Of a stretch of DNA of 64,000 nt, positions 41,701-51,318 are shown piece by piece. This DNA comes from Viola odorata. Lineage: Eukaryota; Streptophyta; Magnoliopsida; Malpighiales; Violaceae. The notes beneath the pieces are model-generated. The model was not told the DNA's origin, searched no databases, and saw nothing but the letters and a program-made list of their open reading frames with translations. Numbering within the stretch: position 1 is the stretch's first letter; each line of letters starts with the position of its first letter. Made by a program: the position numbers and the translations under genes. The stretch spans positions 63,276,327-63,340,326 of the forward strand of contig OY829539.1 of assembly GCA_963691705.1 (NCBI GenBank), written 5' to 3'.

Positions 41701-44410
41701 ATGGCGGATACTGAACCTCTCGGATGAAGTTGGCCTTTAAGAGCTTGTCCACTTCTTTCTCAATTGCATCTGCTTTTTCTTTGGAGAAGGCTCGCCGTTT
41801 CTGTTGCACTGGCCTGGCATCCGGGTACACGTTCAATCGGTGCTCTGCCGTTTCCCTCGAAAGGCCTGGTATGTCCGCCGGGACCCAGGCGAATTCTCCT
41901 CTGCACTTGTTTAACAGAAACGCAAGCTGGTCACAATTTCCCTTGCTCAACTTCTCGCTTATTAAAAAATGCTCAGCGGGCAGATCAGCCACCGACACTT
42001 GGACCATTCTCTCCAATGGCTGGGTACGCTGCTCCTCATCATCTTCTAGTGAATCGTCCGCTACGCAGACATAGCGATCGCAGCAACCATCAACCATTGT
42101 GATGTAGCATTCAGCAGCTACCTTCTGATCTCCTCGGATCGTAACCACGCCGTCCCAGGAAGGGTATTTCATCTTCAAATGCCTTTGCGATATTACCACA
42201 CCGAAAGCATTTAAAAACGGACGCCCCAAGATCACATTGTATGGCAGGTTCAAGTCCACCACCAGAAATAGCTGCTGCTCCTTTCTGCGGGAGCTGTCTT
42301 CCACAAAAAAGATTGACAGAAAAGTTAAGCCCACAACAGGAATGGGAATGCCGTTTACCCCAATGATCGGCCGTCGGCAAGGCTTCAGGTCCGGTCTAGG
42401 TCCTTGCAAACGGTTAAAGGCGTTGGCAGAAATGAGGTTCACAGCACTTCCGTTGTCCACCAGCGTACGCCTGACCCCGCACTCGGCAATGATGGTTGTC
42501 ACTACCAATGCTTCATTCTGAGGATATGTCACTCCGATCTCATCCTCCTCTGAAAATGTTATGGCCATTCGGTCCAGCTCCGATAGACCTGCTTTTTCCC
42601 CTACGGGATCATTCCGCTTTCTCTTTTCCCCAATCGGTACATCCTCCGATTCCTCCTGCTGGGCTCCTCCCGCTATCAAATTGATCATGAAGAACTCATC
42701 GAGAGAGGTTGTCAACACCTGCTGCTTTCCTTTGTCTCTCTGGTTACTGGTTCCGGCTGCATTGGGATCAGCTTCCGCTTCTCTCCTGTTGCCGTCAGTT
42801 CGATCCTCCCTGGCCCTATTTCGAGCCTTGGCCGCAAACTCGCCCAAATAGCCCTCTTCAATCAACTTTTCAATAGCCTTTTTCAGAGAGAAACAATCCT
42901 CAGTGTCATGCCCTTTTGCCTTGTGGAAACGGCAGTAAGAATCCTTATGCGGTCCCATAACGGCGCCAGGTTTGCGCTTTGGATACTGAATCGGCAATCT
43001 CCGTTCTTCTATGATGGCAAAGATCTCCGCCACCGGCTTAGTTAGCTGCAACGTGGAGAAATCCGCAAGGCGATCCGTCTGCCGGCCTCCAGCCGCTTGC
43101 TTCTTTTCTCCCTGCTTGCGGACGGCCGTTTCTTTCTTGGGAAGATCGGGCTCCTCCCGTTTCTTCCGCTGGAAATCTGCTTCTTCCATCCTCGCAAACT
43201 TGTCCACCTCGATCCGCAAGAGGTCCAGGGTCTTCGGCGTGCTCGCAATCAGAGCATTTTCCAACTCCCGATACCTGCAGTTCCTCTTCAAAGCCTCAGC
43301 GGCAAAGTTAGGCGCAACGTCAGGCAGAGTGGCCAACTCAGCATTGAATCTGGCAACATACACCGTTAAGGATTCCCCCGACTTTCGCACCATATCAAAT
43401 AGAACCGCCGGAGACTTTTCCACGGGAATACAAGAGCTAAATCGGCTTGTGAAAACTTTCGCCAACTGCTCAAAACTGTCCACAGATCCGGCTGGCAATT
43501 TTTCAAACCAGGTGTTGGCGATTCCCTTCAGAGTCATCACAAATATTTGGCACAGCGCCTCATCCTTTCTAGTAAAAAACTTAACATGCTTTTTTACTAA
43601 GCTCACATGAACTGTCGGATCCGTCGTCCCCATGTAAGAATCGGTTGGCAATTTGACGTGTCTGCTCACCCGATGCTTCCTAACCCGAAAGGTTAACGGA
43701 TTCTTGGGATCATCATCTTGCTCTTCCCGAGCTCGCAGGGAGGCAGAGCCTCTTGAAGCATTCCGATCAGCCCCCTCGCGATCCCTTCCCGATTGGGGCC
43801 GATCCATTGACCTCTCCCGAACTCTTCCTCTTTCGGATCTTCCTTCTACTGACTGCTTCTGGCTCCTTCTCGGGCTACGCTGGACTGCTCGGCTATTAGC
43901 CTCTTCCATGTTGTCCAGGTACCCTTCCCCTCTGATCGGATTTTCACTGCGACGGGGCAGCCGGAGCTCATTCGAAAGATTTTCCCGTTGAGCTGGCTGA
44001 CTGACGTGCTGTTGTGCAGATCTGGCTGGCTGGAATGCCATGGGCGGGGGCACTAAAGATGGTGTCGCTGCAGGTTGGTCAGGGATCTGCTGAGGAATGA
44101 TCTGTTGGGAGTGAATCTGCTGGGGGAGGATCTGCTGGTGAACGGGCGGAGGGATCCCTCCCATAAACGTTTGCATCATCAAATCCATCCGTCGATGCAA
44201 GGCGGCGAACTCATGCATGACTGCTGGTGGGATGACTGCTGGTTGTGGGGTGCTGGGGAGTAGCACCTCTGGAATTTCTGGAAAATTAAGCCGGCGGGCT
44301 GCGGCGTTCATGTCCACACGGGAAGATGAGGCGTGAGGAGGTGGCGTTTCATACTGACCAGCAGCACCACTGGTAGGTTGATTTGATTGAAAGTTTGGGT
44401 CGGATGCCAT
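38711..44410 (-). CDS. Tat-lineage gag-pol polyprotein, intact (1,899 codons)
   Basis: Start chosen at the ATG at 44410 (MASDPNFQ); the frame is open 23 codons further without another ATG. Order with approximate residues: Pro/Gln-rich N-terminus; gag around 250-330 (VKKHVKFFTRKDEALCQIF, ANTWFEKLP near 300); a CX2HX..H..C motif (CRFHKAKGHDTEDC, about 497); protease LVDNGSAVNLI (652); RT with RMCIDFTDLN and CPKDCYPLPR (928) and YVDD (1018); first RNase H with FLYLGAADE; second, Tat-type RNase H with FVDGAKNQTEAGAG (1312) and YGDSKLI (1383); integrase with an HHCC finger (CHKC 1582), D at 1614 (DILGPF), D at 1674 (SDNGTQF) and E at 1709, i.e. DD35E; then HPQTNGKTEV and a chromodomain-less tail. 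All catalytic residues are present. The protein should copy and integrate the element through cytoplasmic particles. Confidence 0.95.
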   Translation of the reverse strand: MASDPNFQSNQPTSGAAGQYETPPPHASSSRVDMNAAARRLNFPEIPEVLLPSTPQPAVIPPAVMHEFAALHRRMDLMMQTFMGGIPPPVHQQILPQQIHSQQIIPQQIPDQPAATPSLVPPPMAFQPARSAQQHVSQPAQRENLSNELRLPRRSENPIRGEGYLDNMEEANSRAVQRSPRRSQKQSVEGRSERGRVRERSMDRPQSGRDREGADRNASRGSASLRAREEQDDDPKNPLTFRVRKHRVSRHVKLPTDSYMGTTDPTVHVSLVKKHVKFFTRKDEALCQIFVMTLKGIANTWFEKLPAGSVDSFEQLAKVFTSRFSSCIPVEKSPAVLFDMVRKSGESLTVYVARFNAELATLPDVAPNFAAEALKRNCRYRELENALIASTPKTLDLLRIEVDKFARMEEADFQRKKREEPDLPKKETAVRKQGEKKQAAGGRQTDRLADFSTLQLTKPVAEIFAIIEERRLPIQYPKRKPGAVMGPHKDSYCRFHKAKGHDTEDCFSLKKAIEKLIEEGYLGEFAAKARNRAREDRTDGNRREAEADPNAAGTSNQRDKGKQQVLTTSLDEFFMINLIAGGAQQEESEDVPIGEKRKRNDPVGEKAGLSELDRMAITFSEEDEIGVTYPQNEALVVTTIIAECGVRRTLVDNGSAVNLISANAFNRLQGPRPDLKPCRRPIIGVNGIPIPVVGLTFLSIFFVEDSSRRKEQQLFLVVDLNLPYNVILGRPFLNAFGVVISQRHLKMKYPSWDGVVTIRGDQKVAAECYITMVDGCCDRYVCVADDSLEDDEEQRTQPLERMVQVSVADLPAEHFLISEKLSKGNCDQLAFLLNKCRGEFAWVPADIPGLSRETAEHRLNVYPDARPVQQKRRAFSKEKADAIEKEVDKLLKANFIREVQYPPWLANPVVVRKPGGEWRMCIDFTDLNEACPKDCYPLPRIEQLVDQTAGYGYLSSLDANSGYHQIPMAIEDEEKTAFITPRATYCYRAMPFGLKNAGATFQRTANKIFEPLIGKNLEVYVDDMLVKSRNFEAHLRDLEEVFGIMRKFGMKLNPKKCMFAFQTGKFLGYVVSRKGIQPNPAKLKAIKDMFSPKSVKEVQRLTGRVIALSRFISKQGEKCLPFFKVIRKKAQFGWDGDCEKAFHDLKQYLSSELLLTRPEEGDTLFLYLGAADEVVSAVLVRDENGVHRPIHFISRVLKDAELRYSQIEKIAFALLQAGRKMARYFQAHPVVVLTDQPLRRVFKRPESSGRMVIWAIELEQYGLQYQSRPAIKGQALADFIAECTFVQKQIPSPESQKEACLPLPDVNGDRWTIFVDGAKNQTEAGAGVIILGPEGIKMRYALKISRPLSNNAAEYEALLAGLRIGGNLIGNAQSADVRLVIYGDSKLIIDQANGDSQAREPIMIQYLKKVQKELAEIKNRGIHAEISHIPREKNAEADEIAKLAANSEAMMPPDVTVEEISIPSFMEEQQVLCVLEAANDWRIPVIDYLKHGRLPENASEKLKILKRAARCTYHDGILLRRCLTYPAAKCITEEEGLYTLREIHEGICGMHASGNTMAAQVLRTGFYWPTIRRDSDNFVKSCHKCQEFAREPQRPAAELSSMMSPCPFAKWGIDILGPFPIAKSQLQYVIVAVDYFTKWAEAEAVAKITADNTWRFFMNNVIMRFGFPRILVSDNGTQFTSAYFKKKCSEYSIEQRFSSVAHPQTNGKTEVTNRAILNGIKKNLEGKPAKWPEELPFVMWAYRMTTKTSTGMTPFAMAYGVEAVSPVEIGAISLRVEYFNEEQNEERLREQLDLLPEMREEAILKTLHYKRKMAKYHNRRVKERLLKAGDLVLRKVTATGQEKKKLTPNWEGPYRVTRVIGKGAYHLETMNGTPISNSWNICNLKLYHSRVNMLFSLAE

Positions 44411-44513
44411 TTTTGGAAATGAAAAAACCCCCAATAAGATTGAAGAAAGGGAAGAGCTTTGAATTTCAAGGCTGCTCACTCAAAACTCAAAAGCTCTCAA
44501 TGAAAGCACAAAA

Positions 44514-45337
44514 TGATAATCCGTGGACCGGAGTGGGGGGTTTTTCAGTAAAGTAGCTCACTGGAAGGTGGTGATCAGATCTTCGTGAAGGACCTGCACA
44601 GTGCCGGAAGTGTTTTCCGGCGCAAGAGCTCCAATGCCAAAGTCAGTAATTTTGTTAAGTGCGTAGAAAGTGTGTGTGTTGTTTCTGTTTTTCGTGTGTC
44701 CCTGAGTAGAGGAGAAAACTTCCCTTATATACCACCCTCTAGTCCTTAGGCTGGACTAGAGTGGTTAGATCTCTGACATCCCCTCTCCTTTTTCCTTAGC
44801 CGGTGGTCTAGGGGCAGGGATTCATCATTGTAACATGGGGCGCAGACCTTATTTCAGGGGAATAGGGTCGTCCCTTTGTCCGGTTGTCAGGTGACGATGT
44901 GATGGGAGCAGGTTATCCTCCCTGCCAACCTTGACTAAATGTATACTGACTATGGAGCACTATACCAATAATATCTATGAGGGGAGATTTATATCTGGAC
45001 CCCATCAGTGCGATGCCGTTCGTGGAGAATCGGCAAGGAGCCGTTCGTGGAGAATCGGCAAGGAGCCGTTTGTGGAGAATCGGCAAGGAGCCGTTTGTGG
45101 CGAATCGGCCGAGTGTCGTTGTCTTCATCTTTACTGTCAAATCGGCTCTGTGCCGTTTCGGTGATAACGGTGGGCTTGTCCTTTAGTTACTTATTCCCGT
45201 TGACCTGGTCAATCGATCACGATGCCTTTTATATCGTTGACTTGGTCAAACCGGCCATGTGCCGTTTTGACCGGTCAACGGTACTTCGTGAAGGCGCAAA
45301 GTCCATCGTGCCCTTCTGATAATTTTATGTATTATCA
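44514..45337 (-). repeat. 5' LTR of the Tat element (promoter LTR)
   Basis: TATA box TATATAAG on the minus strand at 44724-44731. Same GAATCGGCAAGGAGCCGTT repeats as the 3' LTR. The leader between this LTR and the gag ATG is only about 100 bp. I could not assign the primer-binding site to a specific tRNA. Confidence 0.92.
44724..44731 (-). promoter_or_regulatory. TATA box in the Tat 5' LTR
   Basis: TATATAAG in sense direction, about 310 bp upstream of the gag ATG, in a GC-moderate context. The identical box is present in the other LTR. Confidence 0.6.
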
Positions 45338-46430
45338 GAGATATTTATGGCTTGCTTTGTTTTTATGAATTTAGAGTTTTTTCTTTCATTCTTGAAGCAT
45401 TTTGGTTGTGTGATAATAGACTAAGAAGATAAGTGATAATGTACTAGTTAATTCCAATATTGTATTTATGATGAAAAGAATGTACTTATGGAAATTTGAA
45501 AGCACGTGAAAACGAGAAATTCGGATCCTACCAATACAAAAGCCTCTTTCAAGGAAATCATAACTCCGAATACATGGCCACAATTTTCTTATCAAACATG
45601 GCCAAAACAGACGAAATGTCTACGGCATAAACTCCAGCAGAAGGGTCATGCTTGGCAAGTGATAACGTGATGTTAGAGTTAGTTATACAATTTGAATACC
45701 TAGTGAAGCTACTTGCAAAGTAACAAAATCCCCAAAAAATAAAACAAATATTCATACCAGACTCTCTTGAATTCTAAATTGATTCACAGTTGATGGTTCA
45801 GATGGTTCACATAAGTTACTTGTAGACTCCAAGCCTCCTTGTACTTTTGTCCTTTTTGTATTTTGTGACTCAGAATGATCTTTCTTGTTTTTACTTGTTT
45901 GAGCACTCTATTAGAAAAAATATTATTAATAAGTTAAACATCAATATACAAATATCACAATCAATATTGAAAACCATACTTGACTTCGGAATCAATTTAT
46001 CATCATGTTCTGGCAATAGAGGACTAATACCTAGAAAATCACTTTGAGGCAAAAACTCCCGTTGAGGTTCATCACTTTGAGTCAAAAATTTCATTACCTC
46101 TACCGCAAATGATACTGATACTGTAGGACAAAATAATTAAGCGGTATTTTATAATTTATACACCATTAATAATTCTCTCCAGACAGATCACCCTCAAGGG
46201 CGGCAACCAAATTTTCCAATTTCCTATTTTAAGTTTCATAATTTCAAGCATATTAACAACTCACGGAAAGTTTAAGCTCAAAAAGTATGAGATAGGATCT
46301 ACAAAACTGGTCTTAATTAGTTAGAAACTAAAATATGAGAGTTAGATGAGGTGAACCGTGAAAGAGTTAATCATTAATTCCAAAGTAGAGTTTTGCAAAC
46401 AAAACTATTGATTATTAAATTAAATTAAAT
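45338..46430 (-). other. Exon-like blocks of an unidentified minus-strand gene
   Basis: Block 46120-45975 follows CCTACAG and encodes MKFLTQSDEPQREFLPQSDF and a continuation; it ends ATG before GTTTTC. Block 45907-45758 (150 bp, in phase) is Ser/Lys/Gln-rich and ends before GTATGA. A third open block at about 45710-45558 encodes a stretch with HDPSAGVYAVDISSVLAMFD. Codon-like composition, phase agreement of the first two blocks and splice-like borders support a real gene, perhaps cut by the Tat insertion. The family was not recognised. Confidence 0.35.
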
Positions 46431-47600
46431 TAAACACCTAATCTTGGTGGCGGCGGTAGTTAAGCGATGCGGTGGGGGTGGGCTTTGGTGGTGGCAGTGG
46501 CGGCAGTTGAGCGGTGCGGTGGGGGTGGCGGCAGTTTGGTGTGGTTGTGGTGTTGGATGGAGAGTGAGAGGGTGAGATGAGGGCGATGGTTGGAGAGTGA
46601 GAGGGTGAGTAAATGGACGATGGATGCTCATTATATGGAATAATGCCGTGGACACACCACTTTATTTGCATTGGCAATTCCGGCAGACAATTCTTATTGT
46701 TTAGCATTACTCTTCCGTGAATTGACTAAATTGACCGAACCGTATTACTATTTCAGCTCGGACTGATTAGCCTGAGTGACCTACTGCCGTGCAGCAGCAA
46801 AAGGAAGTAGAATAGAGACGAAGCGAAAGAGAAACTCTGTAGGTAGTAAAGGATGATTTATTTCTCCTATTCTCCCTTCCATGTTGGATTTCGATTTACG
46901 TTTGAGTTGGTCCTCATCTCTCCATTTTGGGATGCTAACTATCGTTCGACCCTCCTCCTACTGATGGATTGATTGGTCGAGTGGTGGCTGGGTATAGAGT
47001 ATGGCAGATTGGAGCTGATTTCTGGATTTCCAGAAGACCCAGTTTCCAGTTCCTGTGCTGTTCATTGTATGTGTTGCTGCTAATGTGTTTTAGGTGGTTT
47101 TGTTGGCTGTTCATATAAGTTCTCATGTTTGAGATGAGGTGCATTTGTCACTGATTGGAACGCCGTATCTCCTTACTGATGTTGTTGTGTTTCTATAATT
47201 TGAACTGTGTCGAGGTCTGAGATAGCTCCAATCACCTTTAATTCGCATACCTCTAACTCGCTTGGCATGTTAAGATTTTGTTTTGGTAAGAATGTCCACT
47301 GTTTAGGTATGTTTTTCTGTTTCTATAACTTTTAGGCTGTTTCACTTGTTTCAAATTCATGTTGGATACTTTTGCTGGTGATACCACCAATCTGATGCGT
47401 ACCCGAGTCTTTTGTTTGGTATAGATTCATAAGTTTACTTATGCATGAGCCTAATGCCATCTCATGCATTGCTTTTGATGGGTCATTGGCACAAATGAGT
47501 CTTACAGTAACTAATCATTTTTCTGCTAATCCAAAAGTCCATGAGTGCAATGCTTTAAACTGAATTTCCCAAACAAAATTCCTTTTTTTATGTCATTGTT
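46431..47600. other. Intergenic region without a recognised gene
   Basis: 46440-46620 is G/T-rich low-complexity DNA (GGTGG, GAGAGTGAGAGGGTGAG repeats) that gives a spurious Pro-rich frame on the minus strand. The rest shows no supported feature. Confidence 0.4.
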
Positions 47601-47605
47601 GTACA

Positions 47606-48195
47606 TGGATCGGACTTCAAATTTTTACTTCTCTCGTCACTACTGGCTGGTGCAAAGTAGGTGCAAATGATGGTTTACACTTAAATCTCTGAACTTCAGG
47701 TAAGTTCACTTGTTGAGATATTCCTTCAACTACGGGGGTTGCTTCAGTCAACTCCGTTTGGATTTTTATGTGATATTTTATACGTGAAATGGATTTCAAT
47801 TTCGTACTTCTTTCCTGTCAATACTGGTGCAAAGTACGTGCTTATAATGGTATACACTTGATCTCTGAACTTTCAGGTAAGTTCTTGTTGAAAAGTTCAT
47901 GTACTGATGCCCTCTACTTTGCACTTGTCCACAACTTCCTTATTTTACTTTTTAGAAGTATCGTGCTGATCAGTACTAGCAGCTATACATAGGGGTTCTG
48001 AATTCCCTTCTTTATGTGAGATTGTTTATACATGAAATGGATTTCAATTTTGTACTTCTCATTTCAATGCTGGTCCAAAGTAGGAGCACATGATGCCTTA
48101 CACTTGATCTCTGAACTTCAGGTAAGTTCTGTTGAAAAGTTCATGTACTGATGCGCACTATTTTGCACTTGTCTACTACTTCCTTCAACCAGCAT
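47606..48195. repeat. Three-unit tandem repeat with repeated splice-donor-like words
   Basis: Units start at about 47606, 47785 and 48037, each with GGATTTCAATTT.GTACTTCT, GGTGCAAAGTA.GTGC and ..TCTGAACTTCAGGTAAGTTC. The last word contains a perfect CAG/GTAAGT donor in each copy. Units differ in length (about 180 and 250 bp), so the array has been reshaped by indels. No coding frame is shared. Confidence 0.65.
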
Positions 48196-48704
48196 GCAGC
48201 AGGATCTCTTTTTAACATCTTTGTAATATAATCATCGCAGTCTACCAGCTCGCATTTTCATATCTTGTTTCAAAGCAGAAATCCTTATATTTTACTTTGT
48301 TTTGCTTTTGTATAAGGATGCATCTTCTTCAAAAATCCATTTTTATTGTCTGCCATGTTGAGCAAGTTGGTAAGAGTAGAATAGTGACTTTCGCCTTGCC
48401 AATACAAGATTCCAGTGCAAAGGCAAACCAAAATCTTCATCATCCTTGACGCTTCAAGCTTCTTCCAGACTGTTGCGTCTATTTGTAACCCAGAAAAGCC
48501 AGCCATCTGTTGCATCTATCTGCAGATGGAGAGTCATGTAGTGATATTGTGTGGAAATCAGAAGAGATTTAAGTAATATTATTCTCTATTTTTTTACCTT
48601 AAAAAGAATGGAAAGTTGACTATAGAATGACAAGTTTTGGATATTGATTTAATTCTACTTGCACTTTATTGCCACAATTGATGTAAACATATGAGGGCAA
48701 TTTT
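48196..48704. other. Intergenic region
   Basis: A 76-codon minus-strand frame (48515-48285) looks codon-like but matches no family known to me. Otherwise nothing. Confidence 0.3.
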
Positions 48705-49482
48705 TGTTGGGATGTGCGAACTAAAGTCCCACATCGGAAAGAAAAGAAAAATAAATACTAAATATAAGAGGAGTGGATCTTCTTAATGGGATGAGGCCTT
48801 TTGTGAAAACAGTGCGGGCTCAGCCCCAAAGCGGACAGTATCATTCCATTAAGAGAGATTCGGGTGGGTCTTTATTTCTCCCAACAACTGGTAGCGGAGT
48901 TGATGGTTCGATGAGCTTGCGGAGTAAATCCGATGGATTGGTGGGACGAGTATGTTGATGATGGCCCAGACCTAGTGCACGGGGTCTGGTTCATTAGCGA
49001 CACACAACGAATCTCCAAACTGATGGGCCAATAGATTGAGCCCGAAGTATGATGGGTGAATTCTATACTTCGTGCAAACTTGATTGGTGGGCCAACAGAT
49101 TGAGCCCGAAGTATGATGGGTGAATTCCATACTTCGTGCAAATTGATGGGCCAAATTGGTGGGCTTACTGAGGACTATGTAGGGCTTCGTTCGAGAGGGA
49201 GATTGTCGGGCTCAGATGGTGGGCTTGGTGGTACTTAGTTTGAGGGGGAGATTGTCGGGCTCAGATGGTGGGCTTGGTGGTACTTAGTTTGAGGGGGAGA
49301 TTGTTGGGGTGTGCGAACTAAAGTCCCATATCGGAAAGAAAAGAGAAATAAAGACTAAATATAAGAGGAGTGGATCTTCTTAATGGGATGAGGCCTTTTG
49401 TGAAAACCGTGCGGGCTCAGGCCCAAAGCGGACAGTATCATTCCATTAAGAGAGATTCGAGTGCTTCTTTATTTCTCCAACA
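48705..49482 (+). mobile_element. TRIM (terminal-repeat retrotransposon in miniature), 778 bp
   Basis: LTRs 48705-48886 (182 bp) and 49302-49482 (181 bp) start TGTTGGG and end CCAACA, with the TRIM-typical AAGTCCCACATCGGAAAG word near the start. The 5' LTR is followed by ACTGGTAGCGGAG, a primer-binding-site-like sequence. The 3' LTR is preceded by the purine tract GAGGGGGAGAT. Flanks ATTTT and ATTTC are a target duplication with one change. The interior is non-coding, so mobility depends on another element's proteins. It holds two internal tandem duplications: about 70 bp around 49021-49150, and about 55 bp around 49195-49300 that includes the purine tract. Confidence 0.88.
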
Positions 49483-51180
49483 ATTTCTTCTAAGGAGGCT
49501 TTGGAATTTAAGTCACTTTTTTTGCGGGGAGGGTTTTGCAAGTTAGGAATCAATGATATGATCATTCATTTAAGCCATTTTTGTGATAGAATCAGATGTG
49601 TGTTTGCTCTATGGACAGTTGTTGGTAGCTTCTTTTTTCCTGTGATAGAATTGGCAATTCTTTTTTTAATTTGTTTTTGAAGGCACATGAATGATGTGAG
49701 GAATATCTTGAACGATAACGGGTTATTTATCACCGAAGAAGCAGAAGGGTTGTTAATGGAACAAGGATGCAAGGATTTTCGGTGCGATTACAACCTTTTC
49801 TTTTTTCATTATTGAAATAAGGGAAATGGAAATGATTGAGGTCAGAAAAAACTACAGGAGAGAGACCACAGAAGGAGAGAAGATATCAAGATCAATAGTT
49901 TTTATATTTAAGAATAGTTTTTCATGGTCATGATGAGTCTGAAAGTTCAATTACACACTCCAAATTGTAATGAGACTATTGAAAATGTTTTAAATCATGC
50001 TTGTGGAAATCTTAAGCTAAGAACACAAAATATCCAAAAATATATTTCTTAATGTTGTAGTTACAAAATTTACCAATACGATTCTTGATTGGAGATGACT
50101 CTTTTACTATTGTACTTGATAAATCTCATTACATCAATTAAAGAGCTCATGGTAGTTATATTGCATAATGTGAACAAAAAAGGATAATGTGTCAAATGTG
50201 GTTGAATTTCATGCAAATAATAAGATATATTTTGAGAGAAATAAATCAGCTATGTTGTTCAATTATTTTAAAATGGTGAAATTTGTAGTAAAGAAGCTTA
50301 AATGAGTTGACTAACATTAATAAAAAAGAGATACTAGATGAGGTAGTTTGATCAATACATGCATTTTAAATGAGCGAGGAAGATGATTTATGTTTGAAGT
50401 GGTACAATTATCTTTGAATTTGTATTTTGCTTGATGAAAAACATATTAAGAGTTTCTATCCGATCCATAACAGAATCAAAAATTTCTTTGAATATTGGAT
50501 ACCCGAACCATGAAACATAGAATAATCGATTTATCCGAACCTGAAAGTGATGCGAAAATAAATTTGTTCAATTTAATTAAAATGAGCTCATAAAAATGAA
50601 CAAAATAACATAAAAATAAAGTGAAAAGGACCTAAAATTATTTTATATGAAGAAAAAATGACACAATTAATATTTAAAATTATTTACTAAGTACTTACAT
50701 TTCCATGAATAAATTGTTTATAATAAGCTCTTGAATAATGCATTCCATTGAATTATAATTGTAATTAATCTAAACTATTTATTCATTTTTAAATAATTGA
50801 TTTATTTGAAATGAAACATTTTATTTAATCTATGTAAATACATAAGCATGAGTAGTGCTATAATGTTATTGATCTCAACTATTATGTAATTTGGCAAATT
50901 GACTAATAAGAATATTGGTATTTCTAAGGCATGATGGGTAGGGTGGCCCCCTCATCCATAAGGGTAGCTTCGTTCCTGGTTACACATACGATTTTGATAG
51001 TTTGGGATGAAAATTGATAGTGGTTCAGGGAGGTTGACGTTGCTCAATCAATAGCAACAACCTTTCGTTAGCTGATGGTTTCGTTTGAAAAGAATTGTAA
51101 AATAAGGAGCAAATTGAGTAAAGGCGGAAAGCGCAAGGACTGACTTGTTTTCCTCCCCTTCGTTTTTACATTAACATTTG
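49483..51180. other. AT-rich region between the TRIM and TWD40-2
   Basis: No supported gene. A short codon-like block at 49687-49800 (MNDVRNILNDNGLFITEE..) follows a T-rich stretch and TTGAAG, and might be an exon remnant. 50900-51180 should hold the TWD40-2 promoter; no clear TATA box was chosen. Confidence 0.4.
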
Positions 51181-51318
51181 ATTTGTATCTGAGAAGAACT
51201 TACGGAAAGGTCGAATGCTGTAGTGAGCAACACAGCTGAGATCCAGTTGAATTCTACAGCGTGATAATTGGAAATGTGCAGAAACTAAGAGAGAGGAGAG
51301 GAAGCGAGTAGCGGAAAG

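Larger units (their letters stand above)
33937..45337 (-). mobile_element. Complete young Tat-lineage Ty3/gypsy retrotransposon, 11.4 kb
   Basis: LTRs 33937-34762 (826 bp) and 44514-45337 (824 bp) begin TGATAAT and end ATTATCA. They differ, as far as I can see by eye, only by a short indel (CGGGCTGGG versus CGGTGGG). The gag-pol frame is intact on the minus strand and has a second, Tat-type RNase H. A spliced antisense ORF on the plus strand sits between integrase and the 3' LTR, with tandem repeats in between. This is the architecture of the plant Tat group (Retand, Grande, RIRE2 and relatives). LTR near-identity and the open frames point to a very recent and possibly still active copy. Confidence 0.95.

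Noticed and set aside
43011..43610. 199-codon plus-strand frame opposite gag-pol
   Set aside because: Shadow of the gag region of the intact minus-strand polyprotein; no motif of its own.
46425..46707. Pro/His/Thr-rich minus-strand frames
   Set aside because: Produced by G/T-rich low-complexity DNA; no splice or family support.
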